Assembly: GCF_963678225.1 (NCBI RefSeq)
Contig: NZ_OY782764.1
Coordinates: forward strand, 1,047,001-1,111,000
Source of the DNA: an uncultured Cohaesibacter sp.
Lineage (GTDB): Bacteria; Pseudomonadota; Alphaproteobacteria; Rhizobiales; Cohaesibacteraceae
Length of the DNA: 64,000 bases
Direction of reading: 5' to 3'
A program made the translations under genes and the position numbers. A model generated the notes under the pieces. The model had not been told where the DNA came from and did not search any database. It saw nothing but the letters and a program-made list of their open reading frames with translations. Numbering within the stretch: position 1 is the first letter of the stretch; each line of letters starts with the position of its first letter. Below, in pieces: positions 8,233 to 18,737 of the stretch.

Positions 8233-9540
8233 TTACAGTATATAGCGGCTGAGGTCGGTATTCTTGGCTAGTTCACCCACATTATTGCGTACGAAGTCGC
8301 CGGTGATTTCGATGGTATCGCCACCGCGATCCGGCGCTTCGAATGAGATGTCTTCGAGGATCTTTTCCATCACGGTCTGCAAGCGACGAGCCCCGATATT
8401 CTCTACGGTGCTATTCAGCTCTACGGCAATATCGGCAATGGTGTCGATGGCATCATCACTAAAGGTAAGGGTCACTTCCTCGGTGGCCATCAGTGCCGAA
8501 TATTGCTTGGGCAAATTGGCTTCCGTATCTATGAGAATAGCCTTGAAGTCCTCTCTTGTCAGTGCCCGCAGCTCAACCCGGATTGGCAAGCGGCCCTGAA
8601 GCTCCGGTAGCAAATCCGATGGTTTGGACACATGGAAGGCCCCTGAAGCGATGAAAAGGATGTGGTCAGTTTTCACCGGACCATATTTGGTGGTAACTGT
8701 CGTACCTTCAATAAGCGGCAGCAAATCGCGCTGCACGCCTTCGCGGGAGACGTCTGCGCCCCCCTTGCCTTCTCGAGCGCAGATCTTGTCGATCTCGTCA
8801 AGGAAAACAATACCGCTATTTTCCACCAATGATACCGCTTCCGAAATGATCTTGTCTTCATCCAGAAGTTTGTCGGATTCTTCGGTGATCAGCAGCTCGT
8901 AGGAATCTTTCACATTGATCTTGCGCTGCTTGGTGCGCCCGCCGAAGGCTTTGCCAAACATGTCTGAAAGATTCATCACACCCATAGAGCCACCTGGCAT
9001 GCCGGGGATTTCGAAAGAGGACATCGGTGAGGAGGTATCTTTCACCTCGATCTCGATTTCCTTTTCATCTAGCAGCCCATCACGCAACTTCTTGCGGAAG
9101 CTGTCCCGCGTGGAAGGGCCTGCGCCCGGACCAACCAGAGCGTCCAGCACGCGCTCTTCAGCGGCACCATGAGCCTTGGCCTGGACATCCTGGCGTCTCT
9201 TTTCCCGCGTCAGCGCAATGCCGCTTTCAATAAGGTCGCGCACGATCTGGTCCACATCGCGGCCGACATAGCCGACCTCTGTGAATTTGGTGGCTTCGAT
9301 CTTGATGAAAGGCGCATTGGCCAGCTTGGCCAGACGGCGGGAAATTTCGGTCTTGCCGACACCGGTCGGCCCGATCATGAGGATATTTTTCGGCAGGACC
9401 TCTTCTCTGAGGTCGTCATCCAATTGTTGCCGCCGCCAGCGGTTCCGAAGCGCAATCGCCACGGCACGCTTGGCGTCTTTCTGCCCTACGATGAAGCGAT
9501 CCAGCTCGGAAACAATTTCGCGAGGGGAAAAATTGGTCAT
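8233..9540 (-). CDS. hslU: HslU, ATPase subunit of the HslVU protease
   Basis: HslU is the AAA+ unfoldase that feeds substrates to HslV. The 435-residue protein has an N-terminal helix ([15 protein letters not shown]), Walker [16 protein letters not shown], the pore motif [14 protein letters not shown], an inserted I-domain, Walker [11 protein letters not shown] and sensor/C-terminal elements ending DLSRYIL. Start is set at the ATG at 9540, which has an AGGAG eight bases upstream; the reading frame continues 26 codons further but without a ribosome site. hslV lies upstream by 119 bp and they are probably co-transcribed. Confidence 0.96.
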   Translation of the reverse strand: MTNFSPREIVSELDRFIVGQKDAKRAVAIALRNRWRRQQLDDDLREEVLPKNILMIGPTGVGKTEISRRLAKLANAPFIKIEATKFTEVGYVGRDVDQIVRDLIESGIALTREKRRQDVQAKAHGAAEERVLDALVGPGAGPSTRDSFRKKLRDGLLDEKEIEIEVKDTSSPMSSFEIPGMPGGSMGVMNLSDMFGKAFGGRTKQRKINVKDSYELLITEESDKLLDEDKIISEAVSLVENSGIVFLDEIDKICAREGKGGADVSREGVQRDLLPLIEGTTVTTKYGPVKTDHILFIASGAFHVSKPSDLLPELQGRLPIRVELRALTREDFKAILIDTEANLPKQYSALMATEEVTLTFSDDAIDTIADIAVELNSTVENIGARRLQTVMEKILEDISFEAPDRGGDTIEITGDFVRNNVGELAKNTDLSRYIL

Positions 9541-9659
9541 ACTTGTATCTCCTGAAGGCTTCTGACTGATGTCAGACCTTGATGGTCTTGCTGGGGCCGG
9601 AAGGCGCTTTTGGGGCAAAGGCCCCGACAGTCACACCAGCCTATGGCAAGAGGGATGCC

Positions 9660-10232
9660 TTATTGGCTGGCATCCAGTATTTCGACGGTCAGATTGTCAT
9701 TGGTGTAGATGCAGATTTCAGCCGCGATGGCCATTGCCTTGCGGGCGATTGCTTCGGCATCCATATCGGTATCCATAAGCGCGCGGGCAGCGGCGAGGGC
9801 ATAGTTGCCGCCTGATCCGATGGCGGTAACGCCGTTTTCCGGCTCAAGAACATCGCCTGTACCGGTGAGCACGAGGGAAACATCCTTGTCGGCCACGATC
9901 ATCATGGCTTCCAGACGACGCAGATAACGGTCGGTGCGCCAATCCTTGGCCATGTCCACACAGGCACGGGTCAATTGATCGGGATATTGTTCAAGCTTTC
10001 CTTCGAGGCGCTCGAACAGTGTGAAGGCATCTGCAGTGGCTCCTGCGAAGCCCGAAATCACATTGCCTTTGCCCAAGGGGCGCACCTTACGCGCATTGCC
10101 CTTGATCACGGTCTGTCCAAGGCTCACCTGTCCGTCGCCTGCGACAACAACCTTGCCGCCCTTGCGAACGGTCAGGATGGTGGTTCCGCGCCAGCCAGGG
10201 AAAGCCGAATTGTTAGAAGACTGTTCTGTCAT
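9660..10232 (-). CDS. hslV: HslV, peptidase subunit of the HslVU protease
   Basis: HslV is a bacterial proteasome-like threonine protease. The 190-residue precursor reads ...[16 protein letters not shown]; in the family the mature protein begins at the first T of TTI, so an N-terminal propeptide of 16 residues is predicted to be removed. The core motifs [26 protein letters not shown] and [14 protein letters not shown] are intact. It is divergent from hisB, with 356 bp between them. I did not find a good heat-shock promoter in that gap. Confidence 0.96.
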   Translation of the reverse strand: MTEQSSNNSAFPGWRGTTILTVRKGGKVVVAGDGQVSLGQTVIKGNARKVRPLGKGNVISGFAGATADAFTLFERLEGKLEQYPDQLTRACVDMAKDWRTDRYLRRLEAMMIVADKDVSLVLTGTGDVLEPENGVTAIGSGGNYALAAARALMDTDMDAEAIARKAMAIAAEICIYTNDNLTVEILDASQ

Positions 10233-10588
10233 GAATGAATTAATCCATCATCTTGCCCGTTTGTACCGGGCCGTGTGGGTAGGCGAAACAAGCTTGCTTG
10301 AGCCGCATGTGTTTAATCAGATGTAAGCATCACTGTGCGATTTTCAATCTCGCTTTGATTGAAAGCCGAATGCAAGACCTTTGCGTTCATTTGTGCCATT
10401 TAGGGCAGCTTTCGTTGGTATTCCGTCAACAAAGGGATTAAAACCACAAATATCGCCGCTTCTCAGTTGCATTTTGGACGCTACGCGCTATGGATTTGTC
10501 AACTGCGCCCTGATACATATCGATAGCCTTTTACATAACAGTGGCCTTTTCAATAACGCTGGAATGAACCAAACGAAGGAATGCCTTC
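10233..10588. other. divergent promoter region between hslV and hisB
   Basis: No gene is recognisable in these 356 bp. It must hold the promoters of hslV (minus) and hisB (plus). I saw no RpoH-type CTTG-N17-CTATAT match on the hslV side and only weak sigma-70 candidates on the hisB side (TTGTCA near 10498 with TATCGA 16 bases later). Confidence 0.4.
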
Positions 10589-11182
10589 ATGCGCACAGCA
10601 TCGATCACTCGTAAAACCAACGAAACCGACATCTCCCTTTCCATCAATCTGGATGGAACAGGCTCCTATACCATTGATACAGGCGTCGGCTTTCTGGACC
10701 ATATGATCGATCAATTGTCGCGCCATTCCCTGATTGATATGGAAATCAAGGCAAAAGGTGATTTGCATATCGATGCCCATCATACGGCAGAAGATATCGG
10801 CATCGCCCTCGGGCAGGCCTTCAAACAGGCGCTCGGCGACAAAAAGGGCATTGCACGCTATGCGGACGTTCATCTGCCGATGGATGAAGTGATGACCCGC
10901 GCTGCGGTGGATGTGTCTGGCCGCCCCTTCTTTGTCTGGGATGTGACCTTCAGTCGCGACAAAGTGGGTGATTTCGACACTGAGCTGTTTGAAGAATTCT
11001 TCCATGCCTTTGCCCAGAATGCCGGTATTACGCTGCATATCGCCAATCTTTACGGCACCAACAATCATCATATTGCGGAAAGCTGCTTCAAGGCAGTTGC
11101 GCGGGTGTTGCGCATGGCGGTGGAAGTGGATCCACGTCAGGCAGATCGGGTTCCTTCAACCAAGGGAACATTGAATGGATAA
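10589..11182 (+). CDS. hisB: imidazoleglycerol-phosphate dehydratase
   Basis: It converts imidazole glycerol phosphate to imidazole acetol phosphate, step six of histidine synthesis. The 197-residue protein is the monofunctional type, without the N-terminal histidinol-phosphatase of E. coli HisB. It shows the two metal-binding motifs, [12 protein letters not shown] with [11 protein letters not shown], and later the FFHAFA and [12 protein letters not shown] repeats. An AAGGAATG ribosome site precedes the ATG. It leads the cluster hisB-DUF2628-hisH-hisA-hisF-hisE. Confidence 0.96.
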   Translation: MRTASITRKTNETDISLSINLDGTGSYTIDTGVGFLDHMIDQLSRHSLIDMEIKAKGDLHIDAHHTAEDIGIALGQAFKQALGDKKGIARYADVHLPMDEVMTRAAVDVSGRPFFVWDVTFSRDKVGDFDTELFEEFFHAFAQNAGITLHIANLYGTNNHHIAESCFKAVARVLRMAVEVDPRQADRVPSTKGTLNG

Positions 11183-11251
11183 ATCCTGCAGGTCTGAGGT
11201 GATCTGTTCGGATATGTCCTGCAAGGCAGGCCCTCTCACATAGGCAAGGCT

Positions 11252-11791
11252 ATGGCTTCCTACACGATCTATGAAAAACCGGGGATTTCTGTCGATCAGA
11301 CAGTCGAAAGCGCGGTTATAATTAAGAACCATTATTCAACGCTGGCCTTTTTTCTGCCGGTGCTGTGGATGCTGTTCAAGCGTTTATGGTGGGTTCTGCT
11401 CGGCTATTGCCTGTTCATGATTCCCCTTTGGTCGCTCTATGACACCCTCCCCTTATGGTCCGAGATGCTGATCAGCCTGATCATCAGCGTCTGGATCAGT
11501 GTTGAGGCCCCCAATCTGATTGGCTGGCAGCTTGAGAGAAAGGGTTATCAGGAAGTCGTGACCCTTTATGCGGAAGACCAAGAGCATTGCGAGCAGCGCT
11601 ATATTGCCTTCCGCCTTGAAGCTGCAGACAGAGCCGACAAAAAAGAAACCCCGACCTTCACGCAGGCATCGCGGTCGGTGAATGATAAGGGATTGAAGCG
11701 TTTTGCAACGGCTGAACCGACCGGTAAGATATCAAATGGTCCGGTTCTTGGCCTGTTTCCAACGCCTAATTCCTCCCAGGAGACGAAATAA
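11252..11791 (+). CDS. DUF2628 family membrane protein
   Basis: The 179-residue protein has three hydrophobic stretches between residues about 30 and 92 ([30 protein letters not shown] and the segment around [15 protein letters not shown]) and a hydrophilic tail with low-complexity ends. Its function is unknown. It lies inside the histidine cluster and its stop codon overlaps the hisH start by one base (TAATG), so it is co-translated with hisH. The same position is occupied in other Hyphomicrobiales, which argues for a real but uncharacterised core protein. Confidence 0.85.
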   Translation: MASYTIYEKPGISVDQTVESAVIIKNHYSTLAFFLPVLWMLFKRLWWVLLGYCLFMIPLWSLYDTLPLWSEMLISLIISVWISVEAPNLIGWQLERKGYQEVVTLYAEDQEHCEQRYIAFRLEAADRADKKETPTFTQASRSVNDKGLKRFATAEPTGKISNGPVLGLFPTPNSSQETK

Positions 11792-12441
11792 TGCGCATAG
11801 CAATCATTGACTACGGCTCGGGCAATTTATGCTCGGCAGCCAAGGCATTTGAGCGAGCCGCCAGAGAGAGCGGCTTTCAGGCTGAGGTGCTGGTGACATC
11901 GCATCCCGAAGATGTGCGCTCTGCGGATCATATCGTGTTGCCTGGCGTTGGCGCCTATGCCGACTGTCGGGCGGGGCTTGATGCGGTTGATGGCATGGTC
12001 GAAGCGCTCAACGAAGCGGTGATCAAGGGCGGCAAGCCCTTCCTTGGCATTTGCGTGGGGTTGCAGCTGTTGGCCAGCCGCGGGCTGGAATATCAAATCA
12101 CCGAAGGGTTGGGCTGGATTCCGGGCGATGTGGTGTCGCTGGAGCCTTCCGATCCGAGCCTCAAGATTCCGCATATGGGCTGGAACACCGTGGAACTGGT
12201 GAAGGACCATCCCGTCTGGGCAGGCATTCCCACCGGTCCTGATGGCTTGCATGCCTATTTCGTGCATTCCTATCACCTGAAGGCAGCCAATCCCGCGCAT
12301 GTTTTGGCCACCGCCGATTATGCCGAAACGGTTACTGCCTGCGTTGGGCGCGACAATATCATCGGAACCCAGTTCCACCCGGAAAAGAGCCAGAAACTCG
12401 GCCTTTCCCTGATTTCCAACTTCCTCAAATGGAGGCCGTAA
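11791..12441 (+). CDS. hisH: imidazole glycerol phosphate synthase, glutaminase subunit
   Basis: HisH releases ammonia from glutamine and channels it to HisF. The 216-residue class I amidotransferase has the oxyanion strand [10 protein letters not shown], the catalytic cysteine in GICVGLQLL (about residue 87) and the His-Glu pair in QFHPEKSQ near 193-195. The ATG overlaps the preceding stop by one base, and hisA begins directly after its own stop, so the three genes are tightly coupled. Confidence 0.96.
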   Translation: MRIAIIDYGSGNLCSAAKAFERAARESGFQAEVLVTSHPEDVRSADHIVLPGVGAYADCRAGLDAVDGMVEALNEAVIKGGKPFLGICVGLQLLASRGLEYQITEGLGWIPGDVVSLEPSDPSLKIPHMGWNTVELVKDHPVWAGIPTGPDGLHAYFVHSYHLKAANPAHVLATADYAETVTACVGRDNIIGTQFHPEKSQKLGLSLISNFLKWRP

Positions 12442-13194
12442 ATGATCATTTTTCCCGCTATCGATCTGAAGGATGGTCAGTGCGTACGTCTCAAATTGGG
12501 CGATATGGATCAGGCCACGGTTTTCAACAATGATCCGGGCGATCAGGCGCGTCAGTTTCAGGATCAAGGCTTTGAATGGCTTCATGTGGTGGATCTGAAC
12601 GGCGCCTTTGCTGGCAAGTCGGAAAACACCGCAGCCGTTGACAGCATCCTCAAAAATACCACCAACCCGGTGCAGTTGGGAGGCGGCATTCGCGACTTGA
12701 AGGGCATCGAGCATTGGCTTGAAAAAGGCATTACGCGCGTGATTCTGGGTACCGTTGCCGTGCGTGACCCGCAGTTGGTCAAAGAGGCCTGTAAGGCATT
12801 TCCGGGGCGTATCGCCGTGGGGATTGATGCCAAGGGTGGCAAGGTTGCTGTTGAAGGTTGGGCCGAAACTTCTGAGCTGACCACGGTCGATTTGGCCAAA
12901 CAGTTCGAGGATGCCGGTGTTGCCGCTATTATCTACACCGATATTGATCGCGATGGCATCCTGAAAGGGCTCAACATCCCATCGACGCTGGAATTGGCCA
13001 ATGCAACCTCCATTCCGGTCATCGGATCGGGCGGCCTGGCATCCATCGAAGATGTCAAACGCCTGTTGCAGCCTGATTGCGCCATTCTGGAAGGTGCGAT
13101 CACAGGGCGTGCCTTGTATGATGGACGCCTTGATCCGAACGAGGCCCTTGGCCTGATTGCCGCTGCCAAAGCTGCTGGAGAGAAAGAATGCTGA
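12442..13194 (+). CDS. hisA: ProFAR isomerase (phosphoribosylformimino-5-aminoimidazole carboxamide ribotide isomerase)
   Basis: HisA is a TIM-barrel isomerase acting just before HisF/HisH. The 250-residue protein has the N-terminal catalytic aspartate ([14 protein letters not shown], about residue 8), the second aspartate in [10 protein letters not shown] (about 130), and the phosphate loops GGGIRD and GSGGLAS. The ATG follows the hisH stop without a gap and the end overlaps hisF by 7 bp. Confidence 0.96.
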   Translation: MIIFPAIDLKDGQCVRLKLGDMDQATVFNNDPGDQARQFQDQGFEWLHVVDLNGAFAGKSENTAAVDSILKNTTNPVQLGGGIRDLKGIEHWLEKGITRVILGTVAVRDPQLVKEACKAFPGRIAVGIDAKGGKVAVEGWAETSELTTVDLAKQFEDAGVAAIIYTDIDRDGILKGLNIPSTLELANATSIPVIGSGGLASIEDVKRLLQPDCAILEGAITGRALYDGRLDPNEALGLIAAAKAAGEKEC

Positions 13195-13970
13195 AAGCCC
13201 GTGTCATTCCCTGCCTTGATGTCAAGGACGGCCGTGTCGTCAAGGGCGTCAATTTCGTTGATCTGAAGGATGCAGGCGATCCGGTGGAAAGCGCCAAGGC
13301 CTATGATGCCGCCGGTGCCGACGAGCTTTGTTTCCTCGACATCACCGCCAGCCACGAAAATCGCGGCACCATTCTTGATGTGGTCCGCCGCACCGCCGAA
13401 GAATGCTTCATGCCGGTGACTGTCGGTGGCGGCATCCGTACGACGGACAATATCCGCGATCTGTTAAAGGCAGGCGCGGACAAGGTGTCGATCAACACCG
13501 CTGCAGTGCTGCGTCGTGAATTCATCAAGGAAGCCTCGGAGAAATTCGGGGCCCAATGCATTGTGGCCTCCGTGGATGCCAAGCGCGTCTCCAAGGAAGG
13601 TGAGCCCCTTAAATGGGAGATCTTCACCCATGGTGGCCGTACGCCAACCGGTATCGATGCCATTGAATATGCGCAGGAAGTGGTTGATCTTGGGGCTGGC
13701 GAAATCCTGCTCACTTCTATGGATCGGGATGGTACCAAGATTGGTTTCGATATCGATCTGACCCGCAAAATTGCCGATATGCTGACGGTTCCGGTGATTG
13801 CGTCTGGCGGTGTCGGCACACTTGATCATCTGGTTGAAGGCGTGCGCGATGGCCATGCCACGGCTGTTCTAGCCGCCTCCATTTTCCATTTTGGCGAATA
13901 TTCCATTCAGGAAGCCAAGGACTATATGGTCAAGGCAGGCATCCCCATGCGGATGGACCTCAACAAATAG
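13188..13970 (+). CDS. hisF: imidazole glycerol phosphate synthase, cyclase subunit
   Basis: HisF is the TIM-barrel synthase that pairs with HisH to make imidazole glycerol phosphate and AICAR. The 260-residue protein has [17 protein letters not shown] with the catalytic aspartate near residue 11, [14 protein letters not shown] with the second near 132, [14 protein letters not shown] and [11 protein letters not shown]. The start overlaps the hisA end by 7 bp and has a GGAGAGAAAG ribosome site. hisE follows after about 96 bp. Confidence 0.97.
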   Translation: MLKARVIPCLDVKDGRVVKGVNFVDLKDAGDPVESAKAYDAAGADELCFLDITASHENRGTILDVVRRTAEECFMPVTVGGGIRTTDNIRDLLKAGADKVSINTAAVLRREFIKEASEKFGAQCIVASVDAKRVSKEGEPLKWEIFTHGGRTPTGIDAIEYAQEVVDLGAGEILLTSMDRDGTKIGFDIDLTRKIADMLTVPVIASGGVGTLDHLVEGVRDGHATAVLAASIFHFGEYSIQEAKDYMVKAGIPMRMDLNK

Positions 13971-14066
13971 GCTCGGCCATCAATCCGGGTCTGATGCCCG
14001 GAAACTAATAAAAAGGCTTGCCTCCCCGAGAGGCGAGCTTTCCTTTGCAGGAAAGGGACATACCCC

Positions 14067-14390
14067 GTGACACAATTCTCGCTCACTGATCTTGAAGCCA
14101 TCATCGACAAGCGCGCCGGATCGGAAGACAAGAAATCCTACACCCGCAAACTGATCGGCAAGGGCGTTGGCAAATGCGCCCAGAAGATGGGTGAGGAAGC
14201 CGTGGAAGCCGTGATCGCCGCCGTTGAGGGAGACAAACAGGAGCTGACCTCAGAGACAGCAGACCTGCTCTACCATCTCCTGGTGGTGCTGAAGATCTCC
14301 AATGTGCCACTTTCTGATGTTATGGATGAATTGGCGAGCCGTACCGGCCAAACGGGTCTTGAGGAGAAAGCATCGCGTCCGGCGGACTAA
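14067..14390 (+). CDS. hisE: phosphoribosyl-ATP pyrophosphatase
   Basis: HisE hydrolyses PR-ATP to PR-AMP, step two of histidine synthesis. The 107-residue MazG-like protein has [29 protein letters not shown] with the metal-binding glutamates, and [17 protein letters not shown]. It starts with GTG, preceded by an AGGAAAGGGA ribosome site. hisI, the next enzyme, is not fused and is not in the window. A weak GC-rich hairpin between hisF and hisE (about 14013-14036) lacks a T-run. Confidence 0.95.
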   Translation: MTQFSLTDLEAIIDKRAGSEDKKSYTRKLIGKGVGKCAQKMGEEAVEAVIAAVEGDKQELTSETADLLYHLLVVLKISNVPLSDVMDELASRTGQTGLEEKASRPAD

Positions 14391-14617
14391 AGTCTACTGG
14401 AATGAGCTTTTTGCGGGTTCGCAGATGCAAAAAAGCCTGTAGAGATTGAGCTTGATCAAGCCGTTGGCAAGATTCACTCGCTAGGGTGCGCGCGCTTGCC
14501 CCGCGCAGTTTTCCGGTATCGGAGCAAAACACCAGTAAGCGTGTGCAGGATCGGGCTAAAGGAGCGTGCAACTCGAAATCGACAGCCAGTCGATCAAAAA
14601 GGCTCCGAGGATTTACA

Positions 14618-15571
14618 ATGAAGCAAACGGTAGACCGGCAACTGTCCCCATACAGGGTTTTTTCCAGCGACGAATGGGCGACATTGCGCGCCGATACGCC
14701 CCTCACCCTGACACGTTCCGACCTTGAGAAAATCAAGAGTCTGAATGATCCGATTTCCCTTCAGGAAGTCGAGGAAATCTACCTGCCGCTGTCCAGACTG
14801 CTTAGCTATTATGTTGAGTTTGCCAAGGGCCTGAACAACGCGACACAGCATTTCCTAGGGACCAATGAACCCAAGACCCCCTTTATCATCGGCATTGCTG
14901 GTTCGGTTTCGGTGGGCAAGTCGACCACAGCGCGTCTGCTTCAGACGCTGCTCAGCCGATGGCCTGCAAGCCCGAAGGTGGATCTGGTAACGACTGACGG
15001 CTTTTTGCTGCCCAACGCAGTGCTGGAAGCCGAAGGCTTGATGCGTCGCAAGGGCTTTCCCGAAAGCTATGACCGCACGGCCCTGATCGAATTCCTGACC
15101 GACATCAAGGCGGGCAAACGAAATGTGCGCGCTCCGGTCTATTCCCACTTCTATTATGATGTGATGTCGACCGAGGCCCAGATCGTTGATCAACCCGACA
15201 TCCTGATCCTTGAAGGGCTGAATGTGCTGCAGACCAGCATTCTGCCCACTGACGCCAAGGATATACCCTTCGTCTCTGACTTTTTCGATTTCTCGGTCTA
15301 TATCGATGCGGATGAAGACATGCTGCACCAGTGGTATCTGGATCGCTTCTTGCGCTTGCGCGAGACCGCCTTCCGGGATCCCGGTTCCTATTTCCACCGT
15401 TACTCCCTGATTGAGGAAGAAGAGGCGCTCCAGATTGCCAAGGATCTGTGGCGCTCGATCAACCTGGTGAACCTGCGCGAAAATATCTTCCCCACCCGCC
15501 CTCGTGCCGATCTTGTGTTGCGCAAGGAAGATGGCCACGCGATCACCACCGTCATGCTCAGAAAGCTCTGA
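14618..15571 (+). CDS. coaA: type I pantothenate kinase
   Basis: CoaA phosphorylates pantothenate, the controlling step of CoA synthesis. The 317-residue protein has the P-loop GSVSVGKST (residues 95-103), [12 protein letters not shown], the long helical region with KGFPESYD, and the C-terminal [19 protein letters not shown]. The ATG at 14618 has a CCGAGG-type site upstream; the frame extends further but with compositionally unlike residues. It commonly follows hisE in Hyphomicrobiales. Confidence 0.96.
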   Translation: MKQTVDRQLSPYRVFSSDEWATLRADTPLTLTRSDLEKIKSLNDPISLQEVEEIYLPLSRLLSYYVEFAKGLNNATQHFLGTNEPKTPFIIGIAGSVSVGKSTTARLLQTLLSRWPASPKVDLVTTDGFLLPNAVLEAEGLMRRKGFPESYDRTALIEFLTDIKAGKRNVRAPVYSHFYYDVMSTEAQIVDQPDILILEGLNVLQTSILPTDAKDIPFVSDFFDFSVYIDADEDMLHQWYLDRFLRLRETAFRDPGSYFHRYSLIEEEEALQIAKDLWRSINLVNLRENIFPTRPRADLVLRKEDGHAITTVMLRKL

Positions 15572-15596
15572 GCAGCAGGGTTCAGGCAATGGATAA

Positions 15597-15627
15597 AAGA
15601 AAAGGCAGCCTGAAGAGCTGCCTTTTT
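15597..15627. terminator. terminator between coaA and the PfkB kinase gene
   Basis: The hairpin AAAGGCAGC, loop CTGAAGA, GCTGCCTTT is followed by Ts and preceded by an A-run. It lies just after the coaA stop and could also act on the convergent kinase gene. Confidence 0.9.
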
Positions 15628-15682
15628 TATGGAAATCTCATCTTTTCACCTGCTTAGAAAGCGGCGATTACAGCCCTTGGCT

Positions 15683-16681
15683 TTAAAGCAATTGCGCCTG
15701 ATCAGCCGCCTGTTTCAGGTCATGTTCCGGCCTTGGGCCGACATGCTGAATGACTTCTGAAGCACAGAAATTCCCAAGCAAGGCACATTTCTCAAGGCTC
15801 ATTTCCTGAGACAGGCCATAAAGGAAGCCCGAGGCATATAGATCGCCGGCTCCTGTGGTATCCACCAACTCGCGAATGGCACAGGCCGGTGCATGGTGGG
15901 TCTGATTGCCAGAAATGGCAACTGACCCTTCAGATCCCAGCGTGACGGCGGACAGCGTGGTATCACGGCGCAGCGCATTGAGCGCGGTTGCCCGGTCTGC
16001 CGTTTGATAAAGCGCCTTGGCTTCGGATTCATTGGCGAAAACAATATCAACCTGACCGGTCTGCATCAGCTCAAGGAATTCCTCACGGAAGCGATCAACG
16101 CAGAAACTGTCTGACAGAGTGATGGAAACCTTCCGACCAGCTGCATGGGCAACCTTGGCTGCCTTCCGGAAGGCATTCTTGGCGTTTTCCTTATCCCACA
16201 AATAGCCTTCCATATAGAGGATGCCGGAGTCCTGGACCACTTGTTCGTCGATATCCTGCTCAGTCAGTTCGCTGCAAGCACCCAGATAGGTGTTCATGGT
16301 GCGCTCGCCATCGGGCGAAATGAGCACCATGCAGCGCGCGGTGGGATTGCCGCCGACCAGAGGCTTGGTGTCAAAATGCGCACCCAGCGAACGCATGTCA
16401 TGGCCAAAGATTTCGCCGAGCTGATCATCGGCCACCTTGCCGAAATAGGCAGCCTTGCCACCAAGGCTGGTCAGCCCGAAAACCGTATTGCCTGCACTGC
16501 CGCCCGAAGACTCGATACCGGCACCCATTTTGGCATAGAGATATTCGGCGCGTTCGGTATCGATCAGATTCATGGAGCCTTTGTGCAGTTCTTCGGCAAC
16601 CAGAAAGTCATCTTCAACGCGGGCAAGCACATCAACGATGGCATTGCCGATCCCCAGAACATCAAAACGTGGTGCAGTCAT
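15683..16681 (-). CDS. PfkB-family carbohydrate/nucleoside kinase (adenosine kinase-like)
   Basis: The 332-residue protein is a ribokinase-fold kinase. It has the N-terminal GIGNAIVDVLARV, the substrate glycines SSGGSAGNTVFGLTSLGGKAAYFGKV (residues about 57-83), and the C-terminal DTTGAGDLYASGFLYG with the catalytic aspartate. Closely similar alphaproteobacterial proteins are usually called adenosine kinase. The true substrate, adenosine or a sugar, cannot be decided here. It stands alone between terminators, divergent from an EI24 membrane-protein gene. Confidence 0.88.
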   Translation of the reverse strand: MTAPRFDVLGIGNAIVDVLARVEDDFLVAEELHKGSMNLIDTERAEYLYAKMGAGIESSGGSAGNTVFGLTSLGGKAAYFGKVADDQLGEIFGHDMRSLGAHFDTKPLVGGNPTARCMVLISPDGERTMNTYLGACSELTEQDIDEQVVQDSGILYMEGYLWDKENAKNAFRKAAKVAHAAGRKVSITLSDSFCVDRFREEFLELMQTGQVDIVFANESEAKALYQTADRATALNALRRDTTLSAVTLGSEGSVAISGNQTHHAPACAIRELVDTTGAGDLYASGFLYGLSQEMSLEKCALLGNFCASEVIQHVGPRPEHDLKQAADQAQLL

Positions 16682-16907
16682 CTCTTACTCCCGCCATGGC
16701 TCTTTTCAGTTTCACAAGCGGGGTGCGACCCACTGGTGCTATCTGAAAAAGCTGGCGTATTCCTGATTGGTAAAAAGCTGGACGCAGTATAGGAAGACAA
16801 AGCGTCATGGCAACCGGCAAATCGGCTGAATTCCCCTTGCACAAGCGCTTATGCCCGCCTATGTGAAGCAGGAAACTGCACAAAACCCTTTTAAAGAGAA
16901 CCCAATC

Positions 16908-17633
16908 ATGTTGTCTCCGGCCATTCTGGCGCTCAATCAGCTTTTCTCCAAACCCTTCCGCTCGGTACTCTGGAAGATGTTGGGCATCACCCTTCTGTTG
17001 CTGCTTCTGGTCGGCATCGGCATGCAAGCGGGTCTGGAATATCTCTTGAGCATGGAATCCTTCCTGCCCGGTTGGGCGGAAACAGGAGCCAGCATTCTGG
17101 CGGGCCTTGGACTGTTTTTCGGACTTGGCTTTCTTATCATCCCCGTATCGGCCGTCGTCGCCGGACTCTATCTTGATGAGGTCAGCTATATCGTTGAGAG
17201 CACCCACTATCCCCATGAAGCCCATGGTCGGGACTTACCGATGATTGATGCCATCGTGCAGACGATCCGCTTCCTCGGGGTCGTGATTGGCGTCAACCTG
17301 TTGGTGCTGATCCTCATCCCGTTTCTCGGGCTCGGGGTGCCTCTATTCTTCGTTGCCAACGGCTATTTGCTTGGGAGGGAATATTTCGAGCAGGCGGCCC
17401 TGCGCTTTCGCTCTCGTGAGCAAGTCAAGGAGCTGCGTTCTCGTCACGGAGCGAAGATCTTCTTGTCAGGCTTGCTGATTTCACTGTTTGTTGTGGTGCC
17501 CTTCCTCAACTTGCTGACACCTCTGTTTGCGACCGCCTTCATGGTGCATGTCCACAAATGGGTCTCTGGCTCGAAACCCTCACGCATTGAAAGCCCGACT
17601 ACTTTAGCCGCTAATCCCGAAAGAGAATCCTAA
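16908..17633 (+). CDS. EI24-domain (CysZ-like) membrane protein
   Basis: The 241-residue protein has four hydrophobic regions: ITLLLLLLVGIGMQAGL near residues 26-42, ILAGLGLFFGLGFLIIPVSAVVAGLYL near 63-89, VVIGVNLLVLILIPFLGLGVPLFFVANGYLLG near 125-157 and LLISLFVVVPFLNLLTPLFATAFM near 188-212. This is the EI24 domain layout, shared with CysZ sulfate permeases. The ATG at 16908 has an AAAGAGA site; an upstream ATG at 16851 lacks one. Its last 23 bp overlap the end of the convergent YczE-like gene. Confidence 0.85.
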   Translation: MLSPAILALNQLFSKPFRSVLWKMLGITLLLLLLVGIGMQAGLEYLLSMESFLPGWAETGASILAGLGLFFGLGFLIIPVSAVVAGLYLDEVSYIVESTHYPHEAHGRDLPMIDAIVQTIRFLGVVIGVNLLVLILIPFLGLGVPLFFVANGYLLGREYFEQAALRFRSREQVKELRSRHGAKIFLSGLLISLFVVVPFLNLLTPLFATAFMVHVHKWVSGSKPSRIESPTTLAANPERES

Positions 17634-18267
17634 TGTGCTTCACGGTGCTTTGGTCAAGCTTTGAGTAGAGTTGCACAAAGTAGCCAACCAGCAAGGCAGC
17701 GATTATGGTGCCTTCTCGTATGCCGACCAGCTTATGGATCAGTAGGAAAGAGCTCAGAATTCCGATTAGGACCATTGAGCTGTCGAACCCGATTTTTGTT
17801 TTGCCAAAATTTTTCTCGAAGGTGTTTGCGATAGCAAGGATTAGCCCATCGCCAGGGATATAGGTTACATGCATGGTAACCACCAGATAGATCCCGAAAG
17901 ACATGATAAGGCAACTGGCGAGAAAGTAGGCTATCTGAGATGGATAGCTGACAGGATTGATGTCTTGCACCAAATAGAGCGAAAAGTCGATGAAATAGCC
18001 CAGAATGCTGACGGCCAAAACCTGCGTGAGCTGAAAGGGAGGAAATTTCCGACCTAAAATCAGGATTTGCATCAGTAGAAAAATGCAGTTCATGGCAATG
18101 GTCAGCTGGCCAAGGCTGAGGGGAAGATACTGGCTGTAAACGAATGGGATACAGGAGATAGGCGTAACACCCAGATCCGCTTTTACGGACAGGGATATGC
18201 CCAAAGCCATCAAGAAAAGGCCTATGATGAACAATGGCACATTCTGAAAATTGATCTTGTTATGCAT
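17611..18267 (-). CDS. YczE/YitT-like (DUF6198-type) integral membrane protein
   Basis: The 218-residue protein has five or six membrane helices (VPLFIIGLFLMALGISLSV, then segments near residues 52-70, 80-98, 110-130, 160-180 and 190-205) and the phrase ADLGVTPISCIPFVYS near residue 30, typical of this transporter-like family of unknown substrate. It is AT-richer than its neighbours. Its start overlaps the end of the MarR gene by 8 bp, so the two form an operon, and its end overlaps the EI24 gene by 23 bp tail to tail. The pair may be a local acquisition. Confidence 0.8.
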   Translation of the reverse strand: MHNKINFQNVPLFIIGLFLMALGISLSVKADLGVTPISCIPFVYSQYLPLSLGQLTIAMNCIFLLMQILILGRKFPPFQLTQVLAVSILGYFIDFSLYLVQDINPVSYPSQIAYFLASCLIMSFGIYLVVTMHVTYIPGDGLILAIANTFEKNFGKTKIGFDSSMVLIGILSSFLLIHKLVGIREGTIIAALLVGYFVQLYSKLDQSTVKHIRILFRD

Positions 18268-18721
18268 TCAAGTTCTTCTTTTTCTTATTGCGCATGTTAT
18301 CGATCATTAGATCGAGCTGGCTTGAAAATTGCTCTCTTTCTTCCTCACTGAATCCATCAAACAGAGTGTCTATCTGCTGTTGCAAAATCGTGAGAATGTC
18401 TGCCTGAAGTGCGATACTTTTTTGGGTCGGGTTGATGAGTTTGCAACGCTTGTCTTTGGGATCGTCTTCGCGAATAATCAAACCATTCTTTTCCAATATC
18501 TGCATTGCCCGAGTCGTTGCCGCGCGATCGATAGATAAGGCTTGGGTTATTTCTTCCTGAATAACTGTCCCTCTACTTAGAATTTCCATTAGAAAGGGAA
18601 AACTCCCTTGCATAATTCCCATCTGGCTCAAAGGCGCGCTAAGGCGATTGAGATTGAGGCGATGCAGTATGGAAATTTTGCGAATTGGAGAGCCGCGTTC
18701 GAAATCGTCAATGGAAGTCAT
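18260..18721 (-). CDS. MarR-family transcriptional regulator
   Basis: The 153-residue protein has the MarR winged helix-turn-helix (about residues 38-105, with ITQALSIDRAATTRAMQILEKNGLIIREDDPKDKRCKLI) between N- and C-terminal dimerisation helices, and a lysine-rich end. It overlaps and precedes the YczE-like membrane protein gene. Two identical-core palindromes lie 17-55 bp upstream of its start, so it very probably represses its own operon. The ligand is unknown. Confidence 0.92.
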   Translation of the reverse strand: MTSIDDFERGSPIRKISILHRLNLNRLSAPLSQMGIMQGSFPFLMEILSRGTVIQEEITQALSIDRAATTRAMQILEKNGLIIREDDPKDKRCKLINPTQKSIALQADILTILQQQIDTLFDGFSEEEREQFSSQLDLMIDNMRNKKKKNLNA

Positions 18722-18737
18722 GGAAAAGCTCTAGATT

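Noticed and set aside
10233-10588. RpoH-type promoter for hslV
   Set aside because: CTTG occurrences on the minus strand (near 10290 and 10380) are not followed at 16-18 bases by a CTATAT-like element.
14406-14436. GCTTTTTGC/GCAAAAAAGC repeat between hisE and coaA
   Set aside because: The stem needs a bulge, is AT-only in the middle and has no T-run; it is not convincing as a terminator.
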